A DNA stretch of 64,000 nucleotides, taken from positions 428,740-492,739 of the forward strand of contig CP099603.1 of assembly GCA_024372625.1 (NCBI GenBank), in the 5' to 3' direction. Positions 56,460 to 64,000 of this stretch are shown here, one piece after another. The notes beneath the pieces were generated by a model. That model was given only the letters and a program-made list of their open reading frames with translations. It was not told where the DNA came from and did no database searches. This DNA comes from Comamonadaceae bacterium OTU4NAUVB1 (GTDB lineage Bacteria > Pseudomonadota > Gammaproteobacteria > Burkholderiales > Burkholderiaceae_C). Within the stretch, counting starts at the first letter, position 1, and each line of letters starts with the position of its first letter. A program made the position numbers and the translations under genes.

Positions 56460-57134
56460 TCAAGTCAACGACCGATTGGGATCGAACAGTCGATAAGAAC
56501 CATCAGCTTGCTCGACCATCGTCCCGGTGTCTTTGAACTTTTTGATGACGCGAGCAGCGAGTTCTCGAGACGTGCCGACATTTCTCCCCACATCGCCTGC
56601 CGAAATCTTGGTTCTCAGCACCTTGTGACCTTCTTCGTCCAAGATGGAGATCTCTTGCAAGAACTTGAAAATTCTTTCTTGCCCGCCCTGCAGTGCCAAC
56701 GACTCGATTTTCCTGTCAGCAGCTCGCAGTCGACTCACCAGACTGAGCATGATCCGATTTTCGGGCGAGTCGAGGTGTGGCATGCATGATTGAAAAGCCG
56801 CCCGTTCAATCACGAGCAACTCGCACGCGGTCACCGCTTTGACATTGGTGGAGTGGGGTTCTCCATCGATCAAACTCATCTCACCAAAATAGTCGCCTTG
56901 CTTGAGGGTGGTGAAGATCACTTCCCGGCCACGCGCGTCTCGCGTGGTCACGTGCACTCGGCCCACCAAAATGGCGAAAAAGGCATCCGACTGCGCGCCT
57001 TGGCGAAAAATCAAAGCGTTATTCCTGAACTTCTTTTTGACAAAAGAGTTTGCCAAGGTTTCAAGCTGCGTTTCCGTTAGAGACGCAAAAATTGGCACCC
57101 TGCGCAGCAATTCCTTGTTGGACAAGAGTGCCAT
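56460..57134 (-). CDS. Crp/Fnr-family transcriptional regulator
   Basis: A 224-residue regulator with a cyclic-nucleotide-binding-type beta roll at about 10-125 (FASLTETQLETLANSFVKKKF, GDYFGEMSLIDGEPHSTNVKAVTACELLVIER) and a winged helix at 150-215 (SAGDVGRNVGTSRELAARVIKKFKDTGTM). The Fnr iron-sulfur Cys cluster at the N-terminus is absent. The phosphate-binding cassette differs from Crp, so the ligand is uncertain. In this low-GC region it is a candidate controller of the neighbouring stress genes; that is inference. Confidence 0.87.
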   Translation of the reverse strand: MALLSNKELLRRVPIFASLTETQLETLANSFVKKKFRNNALIFRQGAQSDAFFAILVGRVHVTTRDARGREVIFTTLKQGDYFGEMSLIDGEPHSTNVKAVTACELLVIERAAFQSCMPHLDSPENRIMLSLVSRLRAADRKIESLALQGGQERIFKFLQEISILDEEGHKVLRTKISAGDVGRNVGTSRELAARVIKKFKDTGTMVEQADGSYRLFDPNRSLT

Positions 57135-57339
57135 GCCATACTTTCATGATTTGATCAGCAAAATTCTAAGCCAATCTTTGCATCAGCAGTCAATGCTTAC
57201 TTACATTTCAGTTGGTTTGTGGCAACAAATTGGCTTAATTAAATATAAAGTTTTACAGCTTACAAAATCATTGGGCATCGTCCTTCAACGGCAGCAATAA
57301 CTTTGAAACAAGTTGGTGTGTTGGTTTGAGGAGCATCAA

Positions 57340-57516
57340 ATGCTGCTATTCATCGGTTTGTTTCCAATCATCGCTTTTCTCTTGCTGTCTGTGGATTCGC
57401 ATGCTTTGAGCATCGACGAAATCACGCAAGCACGCATCAGCTTGTCACATGCTTATCTTCAGTCACAAGCGTCCAACATCTCCCTTGCAACTCCTTATCT
57501 CGTTGATTGTGGGTAA
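57340..57516 (+). CDS. Small secreted or membrane peptide, 58 aa
   Basis: A short frame starting MLLFIGLFPIIAFLLLSVDSHA, a strong signal-peptide-like segment, followed by about 35 polar residues. The ATG at 57340 has a good ribosome-binding site (GAGGAG at 57328-57333), which decides the start. No family was recognised. It may also be the broken N-terminus of a longer exported protein, since the frame ends just after YLVDCG. Confidence 0.4.
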   Translation: MLLFIGLFPIIAFLLLSVDSHALSIDEITQARISLSHAYLQSQASNISLATPYLVDCG

Positions 57517-57591
57517 GACTAGATTTTATTTTTCATAAAATCCAGGGACTTGCTTGCGCCGATGGAAATCTAATAAAAGAGAAAATCTCTC

Positions 57592-58097
57592 TCATGGCTG
57601 CACGAGTCGATCGATCTCATTGACGGCAGCTTGAAAACTGCTGAATACTCTGCTCAAACGCTGATCCTGTAGGTCGAAGATGGCATATCCAGCCACGACG
57701 CAGAATGGCGTTTTTTCCGTCGAGGTTGGTATTCCCAGCATTTCATAGATTCGGTAGATGCCGTGTTGAACCTTGATGCTTCCTCTGACGAGTCGCACGA
57801 CTAGCGCTCGAGCAGCGTTGGGTTTGGCGCCGATGGGCGATCCCAGGTCGTGGTCATCGAGTCCGCTTGGATCGTCCGAGAAGAATTCGAAGGATCGTTT
57901 CTCAACACGCAACGGTTGCCCGCCATGGCCAGCTGGGTCTGCTGCTCGTACAAGGCAGTAATGGCGAAGCGTGATTCGCCGTTGGGCCACTCCACCTCGA
58001 GGCAGGCGTCGTTCAGGGCCTGCCAGATGGTCTGTGTGACCGTGAGCGTGTCTACGCTGTCTGGTCCGCTAACCGTGATCGTGATTGGTGCTGACAT
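57592..58097 (-). pseudogene. Unknown gene in two overlapping frames (probable frameshift)
   Basis: Reading from 58097, the first frame (MSAPITITVSGPDSVDTLTV ... ALYEQQTQLAMAGN) looks like a real protein N-terminus. The second frame continues as well-structured sequence (RSFEFFSDDPSGLDDHDLGS, IYRIYEMLGIPTSTEKTPFC, RVFSSFQAAVNEIDRLVQP) to 57592. The switch falls near 57900. Joined, it would be about 165 residues. No family was recognised. It lies 54 bp downstream of the 2OG oxygenase gene on the same strand and may have been co-transcribed with it. A sequencing error could also explain the frame change. Confidence 0.5.
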
Positions 58098-58151
58098 GGT
58101 GCTGCTCCAGTTTCTTGGCGACTCAACCCAGCGAGCGGCTTGGCTGTTGGC

Positions 58152-59060
58152 TCATCGCGCAAGGGGTCGGGTTTTGCGGGTCAGCCTTTTCATCGCCTTC
58201 CAAACCAGTGGCGGCGTCAGCAGGCGGGCTGCCTTTTTGACGCGATCGGTCTTGCGTGTCTTCATGAAGACGGACACCGCTTCGTCCGGGTCCTGTTGCC
58301 CTGCCTTCGGGCTGGTGTAGTAGTAGCAAGCCACAGAGCGTCGGGTCACGCCCTCGGGCGGGCACAGGGGTCCTGGGTGACCGTGGTAGCTCGCCGGGCC
58401 GTGCGGCATCAGGAGCGTGTGGCCGAACTCCGGTGACACCCGTGCCTTGCACTGTCCGTTCTTGGCGTTCCACAGTTCCAGCACCCCTCCCCAGGCGTCC
58501 TGCCAGCCGCGGTTAAGGTAGGTGATCATCACCATCTCGTTCTTCAGCCCGACGTGCGGGTGGAAGCTGAAGTCGCGGTGGATGGCAAAGTTGCCTCCCG
58601 GGCGGCTCTCATGCAACCCACCGCCGAAGTGCTGTGGGTCTGTGAGCAAGTAGGGCGTTCCGGTGATGTCCGAAAGCCATTGCGTGAACCAGCTGGAGTT
58701 CACGACGTTGAAGTAGAGCTGCGAGGCCGGACCCAAGGCCGCGCCGAGTTCCGAGCGACGCGTGGATTCGTAGACGCTGCGCACGTCCTTCCAGCCACCT
58801 TCGGGCCGAAGGTCGAACTCTTCTTGTACCAGTTCCAGCAGGGCGGGGTTGAACAGGTCTTTGATCACCAGGTGAGGAAACGGCGCCGCAGCATGCAGGC
58901 GCGATCTCAACTGCGCAATGGACTCCAGCGTGAAGTAGGAACGCCCCACCAGCTGGCCGAGCTGCAGCCGCACGCCACGAATGTGAACCGTGTCGGGAGA
59001 CCGGTCGCTCACAACACGTAAGGTGGGAGAGAACGCAGGAGAAAGCCATTGAGCCGACAT
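58152..59060 (-). CDS. 2-oxoglutarate/Fe(II)-dependent oxygenase (copy 2)
   Basis: A 302-residue paralogue of the protein encoded at 42756, with long near-identical blocks: YESTRRSELGAALGPASQ, GTPYLLTDPQHFGGGLHESR, NFAIHRDFSFHPHVGLKNEM and PHGPASYHGHPGPLCPPEGV. The HxD...H iron triad and the Arg near RRSVACYYYT are conserved, so it should be active. The N-terminal 60 residues differ more. The start MSAQWLSPAF matches the start of copy 1 (MSAQLSFP). Base composition fits the low-GC region. The substrate is unknown. Confidence 0.85.
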   Translation of the reverse strand: MSAQWLSPAFSPTLRVVSDRSPDTVHIRGVRLQLGQLVGRSYFTLESIAQLRSRLHAAAPFPHLVIKDLFNPALLELVQEEFDLRPEGGWKDVRSVYESTRRSELGAALGPASQLYFNVVNSSWFTQWLSDITGTPYLLTDPQHFGGGLHESRPGGNFAIHRDFSFHPHVGLKNEMVMITYLNRGWQDAWGGVLELWNAKNGQCKARVSPEFGHTLLMPHGPASYHGHPGPLCPPEGVTRRSVACYYYTSPKAGQQDPDEAVSVFMKTRKTDRVKKAARLLTPPLVWKAMKRLTRKTRPLAR

Positions 59061-59698
59061 GAAACACCACCTTTGCGAAAACCCCATGTTAGAACTGGAT
59101 GAGGTCTAAAGTGTTAAATGTAACTCTAAGTTAATGAACTTTGAGCCTGTGCGGGTGTGACTTCACAGGGAATAAATCACACTTCCGATTGAAAATCAGG
59201 GATTCATGCCTGTCTGGCATCGTAAAGATGACGTGGTACTCGGGCGCAAGGGCATACGCCAAAATTGCTCCACTTATTGACCTGAGTCGACAAACGCAAA
59301 CAAGGCCATGAACAGCGCTTCTAGAACCCTGGTCATTTACAGCCTCAAAGCCGTTGCGCTGAACATAAGCAGGCGGTTTATCTTCTCAAACTTTCAACAC
59401 TATAAACCGGATATCTGATCGAAAAATAAAAATAGATTGTTGGCGGATCAATTTTTCTTGGTTCCTAAATTGTTTTAGATTTTAAGCCGTCATCAGACAA
59501 TCAATTGGTTCGGCGATAAATGGTTGAAGAAAGTTTGTGCCTTTGAACGTCCTGTGTCTCTGGCAAAATGACTGACCACGCAGAACGATCAAAATGTGCA
59601 TCATGAATGCTAAAGACACATCTAGAGTTTTGCAAACTCTTAGACAGAGCCTGAAAGAATAGGGCTGCGAAGCATGCAATGTAACCATTGCATTTGCA
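59061..59698. other. A/T-rich intergenic region
   Basis: No gene seen. It is upstream of the 2OG oxygenase copy 2 (minus) and downstream of the CheB-GAF gene. Short dyad TGTGACTTCACA lies at 59156-59167, about 100 bp upstream of the oxygenase start; its spacer is too short for a standard Crp site. 59390-59470 is the most A/T-rich part. Confidence 0.4.
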
Positions 59699-60784
59699 TC
59701 AATAAGTCATGCCTGCCTCGTTGACCAGTCGTGCAATCTGTCTGGCAGACATTTGTAGCCGCCGATACTGGATTCCGTCGAGTTCGGGCGCTGAGTCGGC
59801 GCTGAGGCAGCATAACGTCCCATACAATTCACCGCTGTTCAGCCACACGGGTGCAGCCATATACGCACCGACATGCGACAGTGAGGCAGGCACCTCATGG
59901 GTCAAACGCATGGTTTCTACATCGGGCATCACGGCAGGCAAATCCCCATCAAGCACTTTTTGACAAAAAGACTTGCTCTTGGGGAAAGACATGCCTTCGA
60001 TGCTGTCGTCGTCCCTGCAGTCCGTCGAGTGAATGATGACCACCTCGTCGCCTGTTTTCTTGGTCACGAACACGATGTCCATCAAAAAATGTTCGCGCAT
60101 CACGCCCAGAATGCCAACGATGCTGCGATCAAGCGATTCGGTCCTCAACTCACCTGAGCTCAATACACGGCGCGGCAGTTCAGCCAACTTGCCAGCGACG
60201 GCATCGTCCTTGAATTCTGTGCCGCCAGTCAGACTAACCAGCAAATGACCAAGCTGATCGAGCAAGACCGAATGCTCTACATGATCGCCCAACAGCGCAT
60301 TCGAGGGCATGCTGGAAAATGTGGATTCACTTGGGCTTTGAATGACGCGAGTACCACCAACCTTGGTGATTGCTCTCAGACCGTGGGTTCCATCGGTACC
60401 CAGACCACTGAGGACCACCCCGATCGCACCGGATTTGTACCATTCCGCCGCTGACATGAACAGGTCATCGGCGCTGGAAAGATTAGCTCCGGGGTCCACA
60501 TCCAACCTGCCGACCGCGCTAAATCTCACGCGTTTGCCTTGAGGAATGACATAGACGCGTCCTGGAAGAACATCAGTTCCATCCTGGACATAAATTACGT
60601 CGGGCCTCGATGCAAGTCGCTGCTCGTGGGCACTGAGCCGAGGGATGTCCAGCGCTTGCAATCTCTGCACATGGGCAATCAGGGGAAAAGCAAACGTCGA
60701 GGGCAATTGACTAATCAGCCGGGCGATGGCATCAATTCCTTCCACGGAAGCCGCAACAACAACAACGCGATCTCTCAAACCCAT
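59699..60784 (-). CDS. CheB-type methylesterase domain fused to a GAF domain
   Basis: A 361-residue protein. Residues 1-190 are a CheB methylesterase domain without the usual receiver. The triad candidates are Ser13 in VAASVEGID, His38 in LIAHVQ and Asp131 in LSGLGTDGTHGL. Residues about 205-355 look like a GAF domain (IVGILGVMREHFLMDIVFV, GAYMAAPVWLNSGELYGTLCCLS). Such fusions are known among non-chemotactic regulators; the GAF part could bind a small ligand or a chromophore. No cheR or receptor gene is nearby. It precedes the LOV kinase region. Confidence 0.82.
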   Translation of the reverse strand: MGLRDRVVVVAASVEGIDAIARLISQLPSTFAFPLIAHVQRLQALDIPRLSAHEQRLASRPDVIYVQDGTDVLPGRVYVIPQGKRVRFSAVGRLDVDPGANLSSADDLFMSAAEWYKSGAIGVVLSGLGTDGTHGLRAITKVGGTRVIQSPSESTFSSMPSNALLGDHVEHSVLLDQLGHLLVSLTGGTEFKDDAVAGKLAELPRRVLSSGELRTESLDRSIVGILGVMREHFLMDIVFVTKKTGDEVVIIHSTDCRDDDSIEGMSFPKSKSFCQKVLDGDLPAVMPDVETMRLTHEVPASLSHVGAYMAAPVWLNSGELYGTLCCLSADSAPELDGIQYRRLQMSARQIARLVNEAGMTY

Positions 60785-61089
60785 TTCTTACCATTAAAGT
60801 TGCAAAAATAGATCAAATCATTGATGGTTAAGCGTTTGCGTAGGACGCAATCTCGTCACACCCGTGCGAGTGTTTGATGCTGCCGAGGCGTCAGCAATTC
60901 AACGGCTTTGTCAGAATAAGGCTATGTCCTGCCTCAAACCAAATCAGCATAAAATTTTGCAAACCTGATTTTATAGTCCTTGTGCAGATCAATATTTTTT
61001 GATGCATTGCTGACTCAAAAACATCTGAAAACAGTTATTAATTGAGAATTGCCATTTGGTTTTAGTTTTTGATCTGGCTTGAATTTCAG
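60785..61089. other. A/T-rich gap between CheB-GAF and LOV kinase genes
   Basis: About 300 bp without a gene. It is the upstream region of the CheB-GAF gene and the downstream region of the LOV kinase gene. An A/T-rich patch at 60940-61075 has no stable hairpin with a T-tract. Confidence 0.4.
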
Positions 61090-62754
61090 CTACTGCTTTT
61101 CTGCTTCATCGACACAATGAAGCGATGGACTGTCCAGGGTCTGTCTCACTCGCCTCGCCAGATCTGCGAAGCGGTAAGGTTTCTTCAATACTTCGAACTC
61201 CGAATTCTCATCCTTGTTGATGCCGTCGGATGCACCACCGTAGCCCGTGGCCAACAAAATTCGCACCTCAGGCAATCGCTTGCGCAACTCGCGCGCCAAG
61301 CCGAAGCCATTCATGCCACCCGGCATGATGACGTCAGAAAACAGGAGGTCCGGCGTCCACTGGCCTTTGCTTTTTTGCTGCATGTCCAGTGCCTCTTGCG
61401 CACTGTGGGCCACATGCACGGTGTAGCCCAAGCTCTCCAGCATGTCTCGCGCCGTGCCTGCGACCTCCGGGCGATCGTCAACGACCAGGATGGTTTCTGC
61501 GCCACCTTGGTGGGCAGGTCGCTGAGCGATTGGGTCCGGCGTGTGAAGCACACGACCCGAGCGGGGAAAGTACATCCGCACCGTTGTGCCGACACCCACC
61601 TCGGAATAGATGTCGGCCATGCCACCCGACTGCTTGGCAAAGCCATGGACCATCGACAATCCGAGACCGGTGCCCTTGCCTTCTTCCTTGGTCGTGAAGA
61701 ACGGGTCCATGACGCGGTGAACGATCTCGGCGGGAATGCCCTCGCCCGTGTCTGCAACGACCAACGCAACGTAGGGGCCAGGGGTCAAACCCGCAAAGGA
61801 CTTTGCATCTTGTGCGCCAACCTCGACGTTGCGCGTCTTCAGGGTGATTGTGCCGCCACTGGGCATCGCGTCACGTGCGTTCACAAGGATGTTCAGGAGC
61901 GCCGCTTCCAGTTGGGTGCTGTCCAGTTGACAGTTGCCCAGATCCTCAGCGAAGAGCTTTTTGAGTTTGATGCGTTCACCCAGGGTCTCTTTGACCAGGT
62001 CCGTCAGGCCATTGACCAGACTGTTGAGGTTGACCATCCGGCCCTCAAGTCGCTGCTTGCGGGAGAAGGCCAGCATCTGCTGCGTGAGGGTGGCGGTCTT
62101 CACGATGGAGTTGCGGATGCTGCCAAGACCGCGCTCCAGCGCAACGTCCGTCATTGAACCCGCTTTGCGCCGGTATTCCAGCAGGTCCAGGTGCCCGGAC
62201 ATGACCTGAAGCAGGTTGTTGAAGTCATGCGCGATGCCGCCAGTGAGTTGGCCCAGCGCTTCCATCTTCTGCGCTTGGCCCAGGGCTTTTTCCATGTCGC
62301 GTCGCCGGCTCACATCAAGCTGTGAGGCGAAGAAGTACACCAGTTCTTTGTTCTCATCAAAGATGGGTGAGACGTAGAGCGCGTTCCAGAAGCTCGTGCC
62401 GTCTTTGCGGTAGTTCAGGATCTCGACACTGGTCTCGTGGCGCGCCTTGATCGCTTCGCGGACTTCGGCCACGCTGCAAGGATCGGTACCGGGTCCTTGC
62501 AGGAAGCGACAGTTGCGGCCCATTACCTCGTCAATGGTGTACCCGGTCATGGACAGGAACGCGCGATTGGCGAAGACGATCGGGTTGTCGCTCTGGTGGG
62601 GATCTGTGACGATCATCGGCATCCGGGTCGTCTCGATCGCCGCGAAGAAGATGTCGTCTCGATGACCTGAAATGGCTTGCTGGCCCGAGTCGGCGACAGT
62701 GACCCCTATGGGCTTGGAGTTTCTGATCGGTGGCTTTTCGGACGAAGGCTGCAT
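61090..62754 (-). CDS. LOV-domain hybrid histidine kinase (blue-light sensor)
   Basis: A 554-residue soluble kinase. The LOV domain at about 35-150 has the photo-adduct Cys82 in [13 protein letters not shown], flavin-contact residues Asn114 and Asn124 ([14 protein letters not shown]) and Gln145 (FFASQLD), all as in photoactive LOV proteins. HisKA has His176 in [14 protein letters not shown]. HATPase shows [17 protein letters not shown] and [13 protein letters not shown]-terminal receiver has Asp in [14 protein letters not shown] and Lys in VLKKPYRF. Start MQPSSEKPP was chosen over one 14 codons upstream. The output partner is not in the window. Confidence 0.93.
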   Translation of the reverse strand: MQPSSEKPPIRNSKPIGVTVADSGQQAISGHRDDIFFAAIETTRMPMIVTDPHQSDNPIVFANRAFLSMTGYTIDEVMGRNCRFLQGPGTDPCSVAEVREAIKARHETSVEILNYRKDGTSFWNALYVSPIFDENKELVYFFASQLDVSRRRDMEKALGQAQKMEALGQLTGGIAHDFNNLLQVMSGHLDLLEYRRKAGSMTDVALERGLGSIRNSIVKTATLTQQMLAFSRKQRLEGRMVNLNSLVNGLTDLVKETLGERIKLKKLFAEDLGNCQLDSTQLEAALLNILVNARDAMPSGGTITLKTRNVEVGAQDAKSFAGLTPGPYVALVVADTGEGIPAEIVHRVMDPFFTTKEEGKGTGLGLSMVHGFAKQSGGMADIYSEVGVGTTVRMYFPRSGRVLHTPDPIAQRPAHQGGAETILVVDDRPEVAGTARDMLESLGYTVHVAHSAQEALDMQQKSKGQWTPDLLFSDVIMPGGMNGFGLARELRKRLPEVRILLATGYGGASDGINKDENSEFEVLKKPYRFADLARRVRQTLDSPSLHCVDEAEKQ

Positions 62755-63340
62755 GACAAGGATTCGAGCGTCAACGGAATGCGGGCGATTACACACGAAG
62801 ATCGAATTTATTCATCAGCAAATGTCAAGGCTCGGGTTGGTGCTTCAAACCAAAGTATTAGGTTTTCAGCATTGATTAGATTTTCGAGCGCTTGTCCGAC
62901 AAGGCCGCACTGCCAGCGATCTGCGCGCACGCACTCCCATGGATCAGCAAAGATGACTCGGCAGTCTTTTCAAAATGCGAAATGGAGCCAAGAACTGGCT
63001 GTTGATTATGTAAGGCCGTCCAATGACGCCAACGCACCACTTAATATAAAAATTTGCCAATGTCAATTTCGAACTGCATCTTGCATGTGACAAACTCAGT
63101 AATGGTGTGCATGAAGGCAATCGTGCCCACTTAAACGATGCTGGCCTGCGAGGCAATGTTCTTCAACGAAATGCTGCTTTTGTGGAATTGAAGGCAGGCC
63201 CATTTTTATTTGAAGTCAAGAATGTGAAATGACATCTAGCGTGCATATTCAGCCTAAGAAAATATTCCTGCCTACTCACAAAAACCGGTTTCGGTGCCAA
63301 TCCAGCCTTCTGAATGTGCTTACCCACAAAAATTTCATGG
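62755..63340. other. Intergenic region upstream of the LOV kinase
   Basis: No supported gene. Probable control region of the LOV kinase near 62760-62900. Short frames at 62944-63156 and 63163-63351 lack any recognisable feature. Confidence 0.4.
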
Positions 63341-63355
63341 TTAATTATCAATGAA

Positions 63356-63478
63356 TATAATTCAAAGATTGGCCTGACCGCCAGAAGAAATTTTCTTTTG
63401 TAGAAGCCATCGAAAAGCGTTCTTCACGTGATTCGATGATTGAGCCGGCAGATGTCACCATCTGCCGGCTTTTTTTTG
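63356..63478 (+). ncRNA. Candidate small RNA
   Basis: A perfect -10 element TATAAT at 63356-63361 has a weak -35 (TTCATG, 63334-63339, 16-bp spacer). About 85 bp of non-coding sequence follows and ends in a very strong intrinsic terminator at 63444-63478. No open frame with a ribosome-binding site lies between them. The expected transcript is about 110 nt, starting near 63367. The call is based on this architecture only. Confidence 0.45.
63444..63478 (+). terminator. Strong intrinsic terminator
   Basis: A 12-bp perfect stem (AGCCGGCAGATG / CATCTGCCGGCT) with loop TCAC is followed by a run of eight Ts. It works in the plus direction only. No plus-strand protein gene precedes it within 600 bp, which supports a small RNA upstream. 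Confidence 0.85.
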
Positions 63479-63499
63479 TGGCCAATCGTGGGTTGAGGC

Positions 63500-63874
63500 G
63501 TGTCTTTAGCACAAGTGTTGCTCCACCTGAGACGGAGCTCGGCCACGGAGATTCCAAGCACTCGCGCAACGCGGTGCCACCCGGTTTTTTCCGTTGCTAT
63601 ACGGCTCCTCGACTGACCCCGAATGCGTCGGCAAACTCGCACTTGCTCAACCCAGGCTCAGTTGTACTTCCTCGATCAGTCGATGAATGCTCATGGCCAT
63701 GAGGCTAAGCGCGATGGGATGCCAGAAATCTAAGCGTGACAGTAGATCGGTTCGAGCCGGAGGACGTGCCAAAATGATTCGACGCTGTATGCTGTCTCCA
63801 ACCAGCCTACAGGCTCTTCGCTGCACTGGCGCGTTCTTTGAAAAAGCTTGTGAAAACACGTTTTCGACAGACAA
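63500..63874 (-). pseudogene. Possible decayed helix-turn-helix protein
   Basis: Minus-strand frames show MSIHRLIEEVQLSLG and then, in another frame, LSKCEFADAFGVSRGAV, which looks like a helix-turn-helix of a phage or antitoxin-type regulator. A third frame has TGWHRVARVLGISVAELR. The pieces are in different frames, so the gene is probably broken. Weak evidence; it could also be chance. Confidence 0.25.
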
Positions 63875-64000
63875 ACATCAATCAGAAACTATGTGAAAAT
63901 TATGGTTGATCGTACGAAATCGACTTTATTCAATGAATAAAATAGAAATGCGTTGCGGCTTCATTTGTCAAAGTTAAGGCTGTCGAAAGCGTAAAGAAAC
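63875..64000. other. Right end of window, A/T-rich, no gene seen
   Basis: 126 bp with low G/C and no frame of note. It may be the promoter of a gene beyond the window. Confidence 0.3.

Noticed and set aside
59156-59167. TGTGACTTCACA as a Crp site for the neighbouring Crp/Fnr regulator
   Set aside because: The half-sites are separated by 2 bp instead of 6, so it does not fit the Crp/Fnr operator spacing.

Overview
The window looks like part of a secondary replicon (chromid or megaplasmid) of a high-GC betaproteobacterium, most likely a Comamonadaceae member close to Variovorax. The grounds are the strongly G/C-biased codon use, the sulfonate operon layout, the Bug/TctC and TctDE genes, and a repB-type initiator next to parB-parA with an iteron array. 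No rRNA, tRNA, CRISPR array or intact insertion sequence was seen. Genus assignment is inference. Layout: (1) 0.05-4.1 kb holds a small unknown protein, a DUF2721 membrane protein, an exported lyase of the argininosuccinate lyase superfamily and a DUF4394 lipoprotein. (2) 4.4-20.5 kb is a sulfur-acquisition region. A CysB/SsuR-type LysR regulator comes first, then a minus-strand block (two SsuA-like binding proteins, a flavin monooxygenase, a class II aldolase). A plus-strand operon with ATGA overlaps follows (acyl-CoA dehydrogenase-like flavoenzyme, thiol dioxygenase, four-domain rhodanese). Last is a minus-strand ssuE-A-D-C-A-B-F operon. All four SsuA-like proteins contain no Cys and no Met in their mature parts, as expected for proteins made during sulfur starvation. 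(3) 20.7-26.6 kb holds an HU protein with a terminator, a phytase-like esterase, a DUF3883 protein and a large hybrid histidine kinase. (4) 26.6-31.2 kb is the replication and partition locus: repB, about 1.1 kb with a dozen or so 20-bp iterons in two orientations, a DnaA-box-like site, parB, parA and three identical-core parS-like palindromes. (5) 31.4-46.6 kb holds a porin, a decayed tctE/tctC chimera, tctD, a Bug-type binding protein, a dipeptide/nickel-type ABC transporter (ATPase fusion, two permeases, binding protein), an aldo/keto reductase, a 2OG-Fe(II) oxygenase, two YceI proteins with a cytochrome b561, and an AEC transporter. (6) From about 46.7 kb to the right end base composition drops, gene density falls and gene remnants appear (Lrp/AsnC, eptA). 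Intact genes here are crtZ-crtW (carotenoid hydroxylase and ketolase), a multicopper oxidase / secreted protein / SCO-cytochrome c operon, a methyltransferase, a Crp/Fnr regulator, a second 2OG oxygenase closely related to the first but inverted, a CheB-type methylesterase fused to GAF, and a LOV-domain (blue-light) hybrid histidine kinase. This suggests an acquired region for light and oxidative-stress responses. Near the right end a promoter-like element and a strong intrinsic terminator frame a candidate small RNA of about 110 nt.
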